From Arachis hypogaea (taxonomy: Eukaryota > Streptophyta > Magnoliopsida > Fabales > Fabaceae), in assembly GCF_003086295.3 (NCBI RefSeq), contig NC_092038.1, positions 128,491,518 to 128,555,517 on the forward strand: 64,000 bases of DNA, given 5' to 3'. The stretch's first letter is position 1. Each line of letters begins with the position of its first letter. Positions 32,401-45,269 of the stretch are shown here, piece after piece. Made by a program: the position numbers and the translations under genes. Under the pieces are notes generated by a model. The model was not told the origin of the DNA and did not search any database. It worked only from the letters and a program-made list of their open reading frames with translations.

Positions 32401-35400
32401 GTTCAACTTTATTCCCATTGATAGATGGAAAATCTGATTTATTTACATTATCATCTCTCAGTCGAATTTTATCTATCTGAGCTTCTGCCCACATTTGCTT
32501 CTTCAGAGCATTTGCTGCTTCCAAACGATCCTGGAAAACTATTCAGGTCAATTCAATAAACTACACATGAAAATTAACTTAGATACGTCCTAAAGAATAA
32601 AGTTTACCTCAAGAACAACGCGGATTGAATTTCCTTCATTTGCTACACCAACCAATACAACAAGAGCATTTAAACGTTCCTCTACACTCAGATCAGAATA
32701 TTCTCCTTCTGCAAGCCCTTCAACCCATGACTCTCCAGTCTTGCTTTCATCAATTTCCATATTATCTTCCTCAAAGTTTGTAATAACGGGTTGTCCAGTG
32801 ATAGCATCTGGAAGATGAGCATCTTTAGAACCATCCACATCCTTAGTACCATTCTCCGGAAGATCCTTCTCAAACTGATCTTGAATAAGTTCTACCTTAT
32901 GACCCAAACTTTCTTTTCCAATAGATGAGAAATCATCACACAGAACAGATGTTTTGTTAGCACTTGAAGTACCTAGCAAATCGTCAACTTCAGGATCATC
33001 ATCAACTTCTTCACTTTCTGACTCTTCTTCTCTTTCTACATCATCATATCTTTCAACATCATCTCTTTCAATATCGTCTTCTCGTTCAACCTCATCAGCA
33101 TCTTCACCAGCTAGAAACCCATTTTCAAATATCTGAATTTTCTTTCTTGCTTCTAAAAGAATAGACTCAGCATCCGCTGGATCCTTTCTAAATGCAGTAC
33201 GTACGCGATATGTCGATGGAGCTATTCTTTCAAAAAGCTTAGCATCTCTTGTCAAAGCGACAGAAATCGAGGCCTCCGGTGTCTTGCTAGTTGTCAGGTC
33301 CCGAAGGCCGGATTTCTGACAGATTGTTATAAGAAGTTAAGCACAAAGCTAACAATTTACAAAAGCATTTAAATTGAAGAGGCAGCTTACCTGAATTTTT
33401 TCTGCAAGTTCTAGTACTGTCAATCCTTCACCACCTTCAAGTGAGAGAACATGAAATGCAGCAAACTTTACTGTTCCAGGAGTTAACCGGTGCCTTGATT
33501 TCCGAGGTGCTAGTAGACCTCTCTCCCGCATTTTTGCCACAGCATGTTCAGCTGCTGAACCATTTCTAAGTGTAGAAATGATATCTTCACAACTCCTGCC
33601 CTGTAAATTAATGAGAGGGAAAACAAAACATATTAAACTGGATTCCAAATGAAAACAAACTTTTTATTAAAAAATGCGGGCAAAACATCCATGGCGACCA
33701 AAAGCTAACATCAAACTTGCACCTGAGATTTTATCTTCAATTTATTTTAAGTCTTATAATTAAAACAATGTAGTTCTTTTTCTTAACATCACTATTGTAT
33801 TGTTTGGATGTTGCTAAGAAGGGAAAGGAAAAAAAATTGTCATTACTCTTGTTTGCATGATTTTAATGAGGGGAAAGGCCAAGTAATCCCCTCCTTCCAT
33901 CCCTCTTAAAATCAAAATGCCTTTTTATTTGGAAGTTCAAAAGGAAAAAGGGGTTCTATATTTTTCATTTAAGAATTTATGGAATTAAAGGCATACTATG
34001 TACTTCCATCATACTATTACTTCCGTTATGAGAAATATAATGCTACAACCCTTTTTCCCTTCTATTTTATCTCTCAAACAAAGGGAAAGGTATGCCTGCC
34101 TTATTTTTATTTGAACACTCAAACGGCAGTAAATAAGTCTCGTTCCATAGTTCCTTCCCTTTCCACCCCTTTCCATATCACCTCATGTAAACATAAATTT
34201 CATAAAAGTTTAAGCCAAAACTTATTTAAAAAGAAACAAATTTGAGTATCGAACCTCATCTTTATCATTTGCATATGACCATGTAATATTTCTTTTCTTC
34301 AACTGTGGTCCATAACCTGCTGCTAATGCTAGCTGTCGAAAAATTTCTGGCCATGTCAACTGATTTAAGTGCTTATGCCAATTACGTATGTCAAAGCCCC
34401 ATGCATATGCCTGATGCATTCAAAAAATAATAAATAAATCACAGGAGTGTCCCCCCAAATAAAACCACTAGTTCTAATGGGAAAAAAACAGATACAAAAT
34501 ATTACAAAATATCTGAACTGACCCCTTCCACAATCTCTGGATGGCCACCTCCTGAATTAGCTGCACCATTTTGGCTCATTCCTAATCCAGTGGAAGGTGT
34601 CCTTGCAACATCTGCAATGTCTTTTATTATCACCTTAAGGAGAGCAACATGTATTTCACCCAACAGTCTTGAATCCTGAAATCAAATGGTTTGAACACAG
34701 GATGAGCTTCACCAGTGCACAAAAATAGTTTAACTGAAAGCACAAAATCACCAGCTCATGAAAGCCCAATCTGACTCACATAATCATGAAAAGCTTGCAC
34801 AAACTCATCGAGAGTAAAAGGCCACAACTCAAGAATATCAGCAAAAGTAATCAAAAATTTCCAAACCTGAGGTAGACCATCACAGCATTCAAGCGTTAGT
34901 TGAAGAAAAAAGTGGAATGTAAAGATCTGGTACGTTACGTATTTTATAAGGAAAGCATAATGATGATGATACCATACCATGAGAAGGTTGCCAACATTCT
35001 CTTCTGAGTTAATCCAGGGTTGGATCGCAAATGGTTTTCTTAGCTTTACACTCTTAGGTGGGAAAACACACAATGAATCTTCAAAATAACAAGAAAGTCT
35101 TAGAAATAAAAGGCAGAAATTCATTCAATTTTTCTGTATTTGCAGACAAATGGTAGATTATGAAAGAAGTTAAATATATAAAATTACAGAAAACAAAAAC
35201 AAAATAAATTGCTTACCCCTAAATGATTCAAGGTTTTGCAGAGTATCAAAATCAAGATGAATTATAGAGGACAATCCCTTGCTTGAAGCAGCAAGCTCCA
35301 TCAATTCCAGTTGTTCATCTTCAATTAGTTCCATGGATTCCTTGGCTATTCTACGAGCAGTTGCCTTCTCCAAGGCAGCTTTGCGTCTCTCTGCTTCTTT

Positions 35401-38006
35401 TTCTTTGCGAAGCTCTTCCTTTTGCCTCATTTTCTCAGCCTTTTTAAGATACAACATGTGAAAACAGGGAAATGATCAACCAAATACCTAAGTTCTCTAA
35501 ATGCAAGACCATCAATACTAGGATTACAATCTTACTTTCAAATTTTCTTTCAGCAAAAACTTTTCCCTTCGTTCGAGCTCACGTTTTTGCTCACGCCTTA
35601 ATCTTTCCTCTTCTCGCTGTCTCTCACGCATCAACCTTTCTTCTTCCTTCCTTCTTTCACGATCTTGTCTCTCCATTTCTTTCCTCATTCGCTCTTCATT
35701 CTAAAAAAAAGGAGAGAGAAAAATGGGGATCAGTTTAAATGAATGCAACTGTGATTCATTTAAACCTCTACAAAGGTCATATAGCAAGCTAAATTTAATT
35801 TCAACAAAACCTTTCGTCTAAGGTTATCTTGTTTCTCAAGCTCTTTCTTGATCCTCATCTCATGGGCTTCAACTTCCCTTGCACTTCTAGCATCATCACT
35901 CTACAATAAAGATGGTTACAAAATTTTGGTCATCCTTTACAAAAGATACATTAAATAGTTTCAGCTTTCAAGAGTTGAGGATTTGAGTCTAACACATCAA
36001 TTATCACATATAGAATAAGATACCTTTCGTTTTTTCTCAATCTGCATTGTAGTGATATGGGAAACTTGTCCACCTGGTGGGTTATAGGGATTTTCGGGCC
36101 CAACAATTTGGTAATCAGTAGAATGAGAGTTCACTCCAGTGTTCACTACATTTGTGTGCAATTGCTTTTGCGAAGCAACATCATCATCTTGAGGAGGAGA
36201 TGGATGAGGAATCCCTTGCTTATCTTGTTGAGGTAAAATACGGACTCGAGAAGAATGACCTTGGGTAGCATGACTTCTATGTAACTGTTCAGTTCCATGT
36301 GCAAAATGGGTATTTCTTGCAGGACCTTCCATCGGATCATGTAAATGATGTTGGGGATATTGTCCAAAACCATCAGACCTGGGGCCAGCCTGGTTCCGTA
36401 GAAATTGATATTCATGGAATGCCCTTGCCATAGCCTAAAATAGACCTCATTTATAAGCAAATTCTAAAATAAAGCATTCAAGCCGTGGAAACAGCCACTG
36501 ATATAATTATCAGGTTAGGCTGCGTACATTACAACCTTGGTTGCGGCCCTTTCCCGGACCCTGCGTTAAACGCGGGACGCTTGTGCACCGGGTTGCCCTT
36601 TTTTTTTTTTTTTTATAAGAATCCTGTATTCTACCAGCTATTTTTATGTTAATTAAAATAGTAACATAAATATCCATGTATCTAATTTCAAGTACTTCTA
36701 CTCGTAATTGATCAAAAGGTAGAAAACCAAACATCATAAGAACTACAGGATAAATAAATGCCATTGCATCACCAAACTTATGACTGAAATCATAAGCCAC
36801 ATATACAGCTCGACACTAGTTACATTACAAAGAGATCATACTGTTAAGGATAATGAAACCATAAAACCAACCTTATTTGGTCTAGCATTATGTCTTTCAT
36901 AAACTTTACTGTCATAGGCATGACTTGGTCGCTTCTGCTGTTCTGCAATGGTTGCTCCATAGAAACAAACACAAGAAGCGTCAGTCACAAAACAAGTTGC
37001 ACAACCCTATGACAAGCAACGTAGACCACGTCACCATAATTGTTTCAAGGCTTTATACCAAAACTTATTCAAACAAAACAGACTGCACTTATATATTTTC
37101 CAAAATATAGCCACCATGGTCAATAGTATCATCATGATGAACAATGCAAGAGAATTCGGTTAAGATATGTGAAACATATCTATCAATGTTTAACTCAACA
37201 ATTTTAGCTACGCAGTCTTTCTGTAAGTGAAAATAGGAATACAAATTCTCTGATTATATGTACCTAAGGGCGCCCCAAATGCATCTGGTGGCAATGCATC
37301 AAACTCTATTCCTAGAATGGGTCCATCTTCCCTCAATGGCCCCCCTAACTGTGCCTCCACACAAGAAATTGCTCTGAGCTCGAGCGCAGCCTGCTGTGAT
37401 TCATAATAACCCCGTGGCGCCACACTCCTGGACTCTGACCGGGTAAACGGGCTTGACCCAGAACCAGACCCGGATCCATCCTCATTGCCTAGCTCGGGGC
37501 CCAATCTGTGGTCATCCACTGGGGAATCCGGCACTGGTTCAGGCTCTGGCTCCCGCACTTTCTCCACGGCCTTCTTCGGCGGCTTCTTGGGGGGCAAGTC
37601 TTTCTTGTCTTTCAGCCTCCGGTGGCAAAACCACATCTGCAGCTGCCGATCAGACAACGCCAATTTCTCCGATAGCTCGGCCCTCATAGCCTCAGAAGGG
37701 TACGTCTCCACTAATCAAAACACCAAAAAACAAAATCACCGAATTAACCCAAAAAAAAAATCTGAATTTTACTGAACAATTAAAAATTGAGGAACAAGGG
37801 TTGCTGGGTAAGGAAGACTCACAGGCATAAGCTTTCTCGAGGGTTTCGAGTTGATAGGGTGTCTTCATCTGGCGCTTGGGCTTGCTCTGCCCCTCATTGG
37901 AATTCGCAACTTTGCTATTGCTTCCATTGATATTTTCATTGCTATTATCATCTGTGCCACCCCTTCTCTGATTATTCTCTCCCTCTGAACCACCCTCCCC
38001 CTCCAT
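29428..38006 (-). CDS. RLT1/RLT2: Homeobox-DDT domain protein of the RINGLET family, frameshifted in exon 14
   Basis: Eighteen exons are inferred (high-low): 38006-37823, 37710-37264, 36942-36872, 36434-36024, 35900-35811, 35700-35536, 35439-35217, 35078-34978, 34866-34780, 34675-34523, 34410-34255, 33600-33391, 33315-32608, 32530-31986, 31784-31164, 31069-30965, 30867-30613, 30336-29428. Phases fit throughout except exon 14. About 1,813 residues would be expected. Order: homeodomain (about 45-105; LSDRQLQMWFCHRRLKDKK), charged coiled coil (about 375-500), DDT (about 560-595), HARE-HTH (about 697-810), WHIM-type region (exon 13 end), WSD-like region with a Cys/His cluster (exons 14-15), acidic tail. 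RLT proteins pair with ISWI remodelers CHR11/CHR17 in the nucleus to control nucleosome spacing and flowering time. At 32110 one G is missing, predicting a stop at 31721-31723 after about 1,204 residues. Confidence 0.9.
29670..29870 (-). repeat. 27-bp coding minisatellite in the RLT acidic tail
   Basis: About seven tandem 27-base units encode variants of the nonapeptide NAQAVDSDD. Units have diverged mainly in the first part of the motif. The frame is kept, so copy number can vary without breaking the protein. Confidence 0.85.
33795..34205. mobile_element. Probable MITE in an RLT intron
   Basis: The left part reads TTGTTTGGATGTTGC then AAGGGAAAGGAAA. The right part, reverse-complemented, reads TTTATGTTTACATGAGG then GGAAAGGGGTGGAAAGG. 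GGAAAGG/CCTTTCC words repeat inside in both senses. It lies in the 33601-34254 intron. Ends and target duplication are not precise. Confidence 0.45.
36480..36614 (-). mobile_element. Au-like SINE fragment in RLT intron 3
   Basis: On the minus strand GGGCAACCCGGTGCACAAG is followed by TCCCGCGTTTAACGCAGGG, TCCGGGAAAGGGCCGC, TTGTAATGTACGCAGCC and GTGGCTGTTTCCACGGCTTGAA. This matches, from memory, the widespread plant Au SINE, whose B box region begins with the last words. The copy ends in the B box, so the 3' part is missing. An A16 run precedes the element on that strand (plus T tract 36599-36614). It has the same orientation as the gene. Confidence 0.75.
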
Positions 38007-38520
38007 CGACGAAAATCGATCAAAGATCGAAACTTTCTCCCTCTATCCGTGATTCCCCCTTTCACAAACCCTAGAAATCGCAGAACACGCTAGAGAAAAC
38101 AAGTAAAAGAAAGAAACCAAACGAAGCAACACCAAAATTAGGGTACCCGAAAAGAATCAATTGAGTTTGTGTTTCTATCTCTACGGCTTTCTCTCTCTTC
38201 TTGAACCAAAATTCCGTGATAGTCAAGGAATGGAAAAAAGGCAGAACAAGGATTAGCGAATGACGAAATTGACAATAACAATAATAAATTAAGGTAAAAG
38301 GAAAATAGAAAAGCAGCGTGTGATGAGGGATTGAAAAAGAACAACAACAACAAAGAAGAATAATAAAAGAACCGAGAAAAAACAATAATAATGAGAAGAT
38401 GAAGAAGTAAGAATAATAATAATAATCCAAAACCAAAATTAATCAACCAATTACAACAACAGTTGCTCTTGACTGCTCCTACTATAATTCCACCACCACC
38501 TTTCATATTAATTTCCCTTT
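38007..38520 (-). promoter_or_regulatory. Leader and proximal promoter of the RLT gene
   Basis: Upstream of the ATG at 38006 is pyrimidine-rich on the coding strand, with AAT/AAC microsatellites (38341-38430). No TATA box is evident, and an intron in the leader cannot be excluded. Confidence 0.4.
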
Positions 38521-39494
38521 AATTTTTATTTTCTTCTTCGAATAATAATAAACAGATTTTTCTTTTAAAAAAAAAAAGATTTGTTTTGAGATCTCCCCTT
38601 TTTTTATGAACGAACGGTGTCAGTGCGAGTGTTGTGTATAACTATATATGTTCCTGTCAAACAGGACGTAATGGGGGCAAAAAAAAACAAAAACAAAAAA
38701 AAGATGAGAAGAATCCCCGTTCCTTTTATTTTCCTTTTGATATTTTTTTCTTTTGTTTCTCTTTTTTTCAGTCTCGAATTTTACGTTTTCTATTTTATTT
38801 TAAAATTTGTCTCTTTTTTCTATTTGGTTTTGCTAAAACAAAAATGAAGTTTCTCAACACCAAAATAATTAAATTAAATGCTTCTGTGACTGCGTGCGTG
38901 TGTATTAATTTTGATGAACTTTTTTCAAAGGCTCGTGTCATTGTCTGGGGTTTCATATTTTTAATATTAATTTTGTTTTGTTTGTTTGATTTGTACTAGT
39001 AGTACTATTTTCTTTTCTTTGTTATTAACTTATTATAAACTGTAAAGTTTTGGTGAATTAATGTGTTTGTACGAAATTGTGCGATTATTGAAGAGAGATA
39101 TGAATTGCTGACTTTGCTTCGGATTCGTTCTTCTAATTGTAAAATGAAAGTCATGTTTATTGGTTTTGGGTGGTGTGCTCTATTTGGTTGATTTCGGTGA
39201 TTTGGAATCTCTAGATGTTTCACGTTTTTATGTTTTAGTGGGCTTCGATTTGGGCATTTTCATGGACTGCCTTCCATCCTCTTCTCTCTATGGGGTCCAA
39301 AAGAAAGTGCTCTAAAGTCTAAACTAAATTTTGCATTTTCCAATTTTGACCACATTACCATTTAGTTAGGAAAAATAGCATATTAGACTATTAGTACTTT
39401 TTCAACTAAATCATGTATTTTTTTAATTATTGAATTAGTTAAATGTATTGAATTCATATATAAAATTTAGTTATTTTTGTGTCATTTATAATTA
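38521..39494. other. Intergenic DNA upstream of RLT
   Basis: AT-rich with poly(A) and poly(T) tracts. Nothing recognised. Confidence 0.5.
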
Positions 39495-39952
39495 GGGATG
39501 TCAATGGGATAGGTGAGGGAATAAGAGATGCCTCTCTGCTCCCCATTTCTATTCCGAATTTGCTTCCCATTTTCTGCTATGGGGGATATTACTTCCCATT
39601 CTTATTCTTCATAGGACCTCATTCTTTGCGGAGACCCCATTTTCTATCTCTCTGATAGTTTTGACTAGTTATTAATTTTCATAGGAATAGAGCTGAAAGT
39701 ATCCATCCTATGCAAAAATAGCAAGATCTTATACAAAAAATCTAAACGACAAGATGGTGACTTCTTTTAAAATGACACAGTGGGAGATGCTATGACGAGC
39801 CAGAGCACAGAGCAGTGGATGAGGTGGGGGACGCGACAGTAGAGAGGAGAAAGGACATGACGACAGAGTTATGGAAAGGAACGCCACGAATATAAAGAAC
39901 GATACGGCGAGTGTGATAGAACGGTAAGGGGTAACAATGCGATGAGACGGGA
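39495..39952 (-). repeat. G-rich dispersed repeat, copy 2, left part
   Basis: The left end is AGGGATGTCAATGGGA. Reading the other strand it parallels copy 1 at 19.4-20.1 kb, including the segment matching 19782-19850. It is interrupted at 39953 by the copia element and resumes at 51676. Confidence 0.65.
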
Positions 39953-41552
39953 TGTTGAGTAAAGAAATTAACTAACTTAAATGATGATAACAAACATTGA
40001 TTTAATGGGTTAAACACCTAATTAGTTTTTATTGTCTTAGTTAATGTTGTAGGCCAAAATTATAGTAGCAGTAGCCCAAAGAGATAGAGCAATGAAACAA
40101 AGATTTTCGGTGGGCTCTCTAACTCTCAAAACCCAAAGAAATAAAGCAAAGAAATCAGCTGGGCAAAATGGAAAATAAATCCAACCCAAGTCCAAGAAGA
40201 TTCCATCAAGTTGAAACCTTTCAAAGCCGACGTTCACAAGTCTGCTTCGGTTAGAATCAGAAAGAAAGAGAGAGCTTCGACCTTCTTATTCATTCACCGG
40301 AGAAGAAAGAAAGAGAAAGGTAAATCATAAAAGCAAATGTCTAATCACCCTAATTAAAGCAAGCTAAACTAAGTCAGAGGATAAAGATGACTTATTTCCA
40401 TTTGCATGCGATTTATTTTCTTCACTCCTTTTTCAAATTTCTGCAACGCCAATTTGGGATAAATAGAAAAAGTAATTTCTGATAATCACTGCTGTGTATC
40501 AAAGGCTCAAATTGTTTCTTGGGGATAAAGCATAAACTCAATGGTTCAGATTTGGGTTTACCATTGAAATATTTCTTTTTTGCTTATCTGAGGTCTTCGA
40601 TCAAGCAAAAGAACCTGCTTTGAAATTTTTAATTTGGGGATTAAATGAAGAAAGTAAGATGACAAGCAAAAGAGGCTCAAGGTTCAACGAGTTGCCTTAG
40701 GAGAAATCCAAACAGCAACTTGGTAAGAGGTACAAAAAGAAAAACTTTGTTTTCCTGAAAAAATAAGGAGAGAGAACCAGAATCTGAGTTTGTTTTGAAG
40801 AGCTTCCCTGTGAAGAGTTTAACATTTTTGGACAGTGTTTTCTAAGTTAAAGAAGCATTTCACCAAGATGAAGAACTCAATCAGAGTTAGCAGAATCCGG
40901 TTCAAATTATAGCAACAGAGGTTGTTAATGCATTAATATCCTTCATGTTTTACAATTTAAATTTCATTTTCAATGTATATATTTCTGTATTATCTTTGAG
41001 AGGTAAAAGGCTGATAGAGAGACATTGTGAAAAAGCCTAAGAGTGAAAAAGGCTAACTAAAACACTTGAGAGAAAAACCAATAGTGGAGTTTGATTTCCT
41101 TTGGTTGTAACTTTATGTCTTATGTCAAGTACCTGAGAGGTGCCCCTTGCAAAGTTGGGTAAGCACTTATTGTGAGGAATTAAGGTATTAGTATAACCAA
41201 GTCAAGTTTAGGAAGAAACTTAAGAGTCTAGATGGGATTGTGTGAATCCTAAGGAATTGGTGTATGCAATACTTTGACTATAGCGAAATTCTACCACTAT
41301 TGTGGTGGAGACTTGATGTAGGTTGCATTGCACAAAGCAAATGAACCAGGATATATGACTGTGTCATCATCTTCTTTCTTCTACTATTTTATTTTCTGAT
41401 ATTTATGAGACAAAATGAAATTGTCTCTTAAATTTTCTGCTGTTCTACTCAAACAGATTTTAAGTGTAAGTTTGATATTAAATGCTTAATCCATTAAAGC
41501 AGAAGTGGGTTATAGATTCAACCCCCCTTTTCTAAGCCCTCGGTAACCTTCA
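39953..41552 (+). repeat. 5' LTR of the Sirevirus-type element
   Basis: Begins TGTTGAGTAAAG, ends GGTAACCTTCA; 1,600 bases; immediately followed by the PBS. Confidence 0.92.
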
Positions 41553-41554
41553 CT

Positions 41555-41567
41555 TGGTATCAAGAGC
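41555..41567 (+). promoter_or_regulatory. Primer-binding site, initiator-Met tRNA type
   Basis: TGGTATCAAGAGC starts two bases after the 5' LTR and resembles the TGGTATCAGAGC site of many plant Ty1-copia elements, with one extra A. Confidence 0.8.
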
Positions 41568-41569
41568 CA

Positions 41570-43290
41570 ATGTCTCAAGAATCAAGTTTCATTGCTTTGA
41601 GAAAAGGTCCAATGACAAACAACTTGGACACAACCATAGTTGCCTATACTCTAACAGAATGTCAGTCAAAGAACAAGTCTCCCTTCTTCAATGGGAAGAA
41701 ATATGCCTACTGGAAAGAAAGGATACGAATCTTCATCCAATCCATCAACTACAACATATGGAAGATTGTTGTTAGCGGCTCTAAAATTCTAACAAAAACA
41801 AGTGCTGATAGAGTGGTGACTCTAAAAGAGAAAACTGAATGGAATGACGACGACAAGAAGAAAGTGGAACTGAATGCTAAAGCCATTAACTTGTTGTGCT
41901 ATTAGCTTTGAGGAGTACCGAAAGGTGTCTAGATGCAAGACAGTCAAAGAAATCTGGGAGAAACTCCAGGTTACACACAAAGGCACCAAACAAGTCAAAG
42001 AAACAATGATTGATATGCTGCGAAAAGATTATGAGATGTTCAACATGAAGGATGGAGAAAGTATTAATGAAATATTTAAGAGATTATCAATCATAATAAA
42101 CAACCTTGATGCTATGGGTTTAACACACACAAAACAAACACTAGTGAGACAAGTCCTTAGCAGCCTCACAAAAGAATAGGAAACAAAAGCCAATGTCCTA
42201 ACCGAGAGTAACAACCTAAGTCCCATAACATATGATGAGATGAGAGAGAAACTTCTTGCTTATGAAACCACGCACACAAGCCAAGACTCGAAGAAAAAGA
42301 GAATAGCCCTTAAGTCAAAAATTGAATCAAAAGAGTGTGAATCCAGTGACTGTTTTTCAAATGATGAATTTATGTTTTTGTTAGAAGACTTAGAAGGCTA
42401 ATGAAGAACAAAGACAAGTACAAAGGCTCGAGTTCAAAGGAATACAAGAAGGACATGAGCAAAGTGATTTGCCACAACTGCAAGGAGGCTGGACATCTAA
42501 AATACAACTGTCCGAAACTCAATAAGGAGGACAAAAGAGAGAAAAAAAAGAAGAGAGTGCTCATTGAATCTTGGAAAGATCTTGAGAATGATTCGGATGA
42601 GGAAGAAGACTCCGAATTCGAAGCTCAAATCTGCTTCATGGCTAGTGAGGATCAAATTGATGAGGTAAATTACTATGACCTGTCCATAGATGACTTGCAT
42701 GTTATCATAGATGATATCACCCTCAATTCTGAAAAATTGCTGAACAAATACAATAAATGCAAATTTGAAAAAGAAATGTTGAAAGTCGAAAATGATTTTT
42801 TGAAAAAAAAATGGTGAAGAAAGCCGAATATGCTTTGGATATTATTGAAGAAAATAGATTTCTAAAATCTAAAATTGAGAAACTAAAAAGAAAGTACATT
42901 GTGGATCCTTCTCAAGAGCTTATTGCTAAAAATGAAAGATTAAATAAAATGATTAAAAGATTGAATAGTGATTTAGCAAAATTTGATCATAGTTCTAGCA
43001 ACTTGGACAAACTACTTGCAAATCAAAGACCATTGTTTGAAAAATCTGGTTTAGGATATGTGACAAAAGATAATGCAGTTTTTTATCATTCTTCTACAAA
43101 ATCCATGGCCTCTTCTTCAAAAACAAAATCTATCATCAACAAATCTGGTTTGGGACATGTTCCCACCTATGAAGAGGAATTTGAAAAATCTTATTTTGAT
43201 GAAACTGTATCATCCTCAAGAACCGAACCAATATCAAACAAGTCAGGTTTGGGCTATATCTCAAATAATGAGGTTGCTTTCAAAAATCCA
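41570..43290 (+). pseudogene. Gag region of the Sirevirus-type element, broken
   Basis: It starts at ATG 41570 with MSQESSFIALRKGPM and SPFFNGKKYAYWKERI, typical of a Ty1-copia gag. A frame change is needed near 41900 (into AISFEEYRKVSRCKTVKEIW), and a TAG lies at 42177. A CCHC zinc knuckle, CHNCKEAGHLKYNC, is at about 42473, followed by a Glu/Lys-rich coiled-coil-prone stretch (42540-43000). Repeated Asn/Lys-SGLGYV motifs follow (43030-43270). The length and coil fit Sirevirus gag. Confidence 0.85.
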
Positions 43291-43489
43291 TAGTTCCACA
43301 AAAGAACCTCTTATTCAAGAAGCCCATATGGTTTAAAAAATACTTGTTTGAATGTTCTTGCAAAAAGAAATAATAATAACAAAAATAATTTTGTCAAGAG
43401 AAATGTACATTTTTCAAAAACCAGAAAATCTCAGTTTACTAATCATTTCCAGCATCAAAACTTAAATCAATTTTAGCAACATGCATCAG

Positions 43490-45250
43490 AAAATTATTGC
43501 TTTAATTGTAAGAAAATTGGTCACTCTTACTTACAATGCTTCATTAAAAAAAGAAAAAAGTAGGAAACCAAACTTATAATGTTGTTTGTGATTTTAATGC
43601 GCTTGGGCAACCAAGGTGGATTAAGTTCAAAGGATCCAAATTAATTTGGATACCTAAGATTACTTGAGATTTTATGCATATTTGCCTAGTATCTAAGAAG
43701 AAAAAAGATATGTGGTACTTTGATAGTGGATGCTCTAGACACATGACTAGAAGGTCAACTTTCTTCATCAAACTCAATAAGTATGATGGATGGTTTGTGA
43801 CATTTGGAGATGATAAAAAATGTAAAATCATCGGTGTTGGAAAAGTAGGTAATAATCATTCTATTTTCATTGATGATGTCTTTTTAGTCAATGGTCTAAG
43901 ACATAATCTTTTGAGTATTAGTCAGCTGTATGATTTTGGTTACTTGGTAATATTCAAAAGATTAGAATGTCAAGTGGTAAGTGAAAAATCAAATGAAGTG
44001 CTATTTGTAGCAAATCGATGTGATAGTGTGTATAGTCTCACTCTTGATGAACTAAATAATCAAAATGTAGCTTGTTTTCATTCCAAATAGTCTGAAAATT
44101 GGCTATGGCACAAAAGATTAGGCCATGCTAGCATGTTTTAAATAAACAAGCTTAGCTTGTCAAGAAAGGATTAGTAAGAGGTCTTCCTTTGATAAAATTT
44201 GACAAAGACATCACTTGTGATGCGTGTCAAATGGAAAAACAAACAAAGAACTCATTTAAATCAAAGGAAGACATCTCTACTAAAAGACCACTTGAATTGC
44301 TACATATTGACTTATTTGATCCAACAAGAACTCAAAACTTAGGTGGTAAACATTATGGTTTGGTGATTGTGGATGACTACACAAGGTTTCATTGGGTTGT
44401 ATTTCTTGCGCACAAAAACGAAGCCTTCTCGACTTTTGAAATTTTTAGCAAGAAAATTCAAAATAAAAAAGAATTTAAAGATCACTTCAATAAGAAGTGA
44501 TCATGGAACTGAATTTTAAAATCAATCATTTGAATCCTTTTGTGAGGAATTTGGAATATCACAAAATTTTTCTTGTCCATGAATACCACAAGTCCACAAC
44601 AAAATGGTGTTGTTGAAAGAAGAAACAGAACTATTCAAGAAATGACTAGAGCTATGCTTTGTGAAAGTAATGTTCCAAGATTCCTTTGGTCTGAGGTCGT
44701 TAACACATCCTACCACATTTTGAATAGAACAATCATAAGGAAATTTTTGAAGAAAACTCCTTATGAACTTTGGAAAGGCTACCCACCAAACTTGAATTAC
44801 CGACATATATTTAGATGCAAATATTTTGTCCTAAATAACAAAGAAAATCTAGAAAAATTTGATCCAACGGCATATGAGTATTTATTTGTAGGATACTCCA
44901 CAATTAGCAAATCATATAGAGTTTACCACCAAGATGCTAGAATTATTGAGGAGTCTATACATGTTACCTTTTGTGATACTAACTTAGATCAAAGTATCTT
45001 GGAAAAAAATGATGCAGGAAATCAGGTTCAAGACAAAGAAGGAGAAGTTCCAAATCAAGAGAAAGACATTTCTGGGCCACCTGAATTAGAAATTGGCGCT
45101 GCAAAAAATTCTGCAGGAGACAATTCTATTTTGTCTCTTGAATCAGGCAAAATTTCTGAGAATACAAGTTCTTTGGATCCTACAGTAACCGAAACTACTT
45201 CTAAATCTACAAGACCCCGTGAGTCGAGATTCTTAAAGAATTATCCATAG
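43490..45250 (+). pseudogene. Second zinc knuckle, protease and integrase region, broken
   Basis: A second CCHC knuckle, CFNCKKIGHSYLQC, is near 43499. The aspartic protease has WYFDSGCSRHMT near 43710. The integrase has WLWHKRLGHAS (about 44102), the zinc-binding CDACQMEKQTKNSF, then LLHIDLFDPT and YGLVIVDDYTRF for the catalytic Asp region, with QQNGVVERRNRTIQE (about 44595) holding the catalytic Glu. Stops occur near 44140 and 44500. The tail after YLFVGYS carries a divergent linker up to about 45250. Confidence 0.87.
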
Positions 45251-45269
45251 GAATTTGTCATTGGGGATA

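Noticed and set aside
32954..33164. Ser-rich and Leu-rich plus-strand frames
   Set aside because: Antisense to the Glu/Asp-rich exon 13 of RLT.
37453..37775. Plus-strand frames over RLT exon 2
   Set aside because: Antisense to a clear homeodomain exon.
38138..38506. 122-residue hydrophobic minus-strand frame upstream of RLT
   Set aside because: It is built from TTC/TTT/TTA runs in the RLT leader and has no family features.
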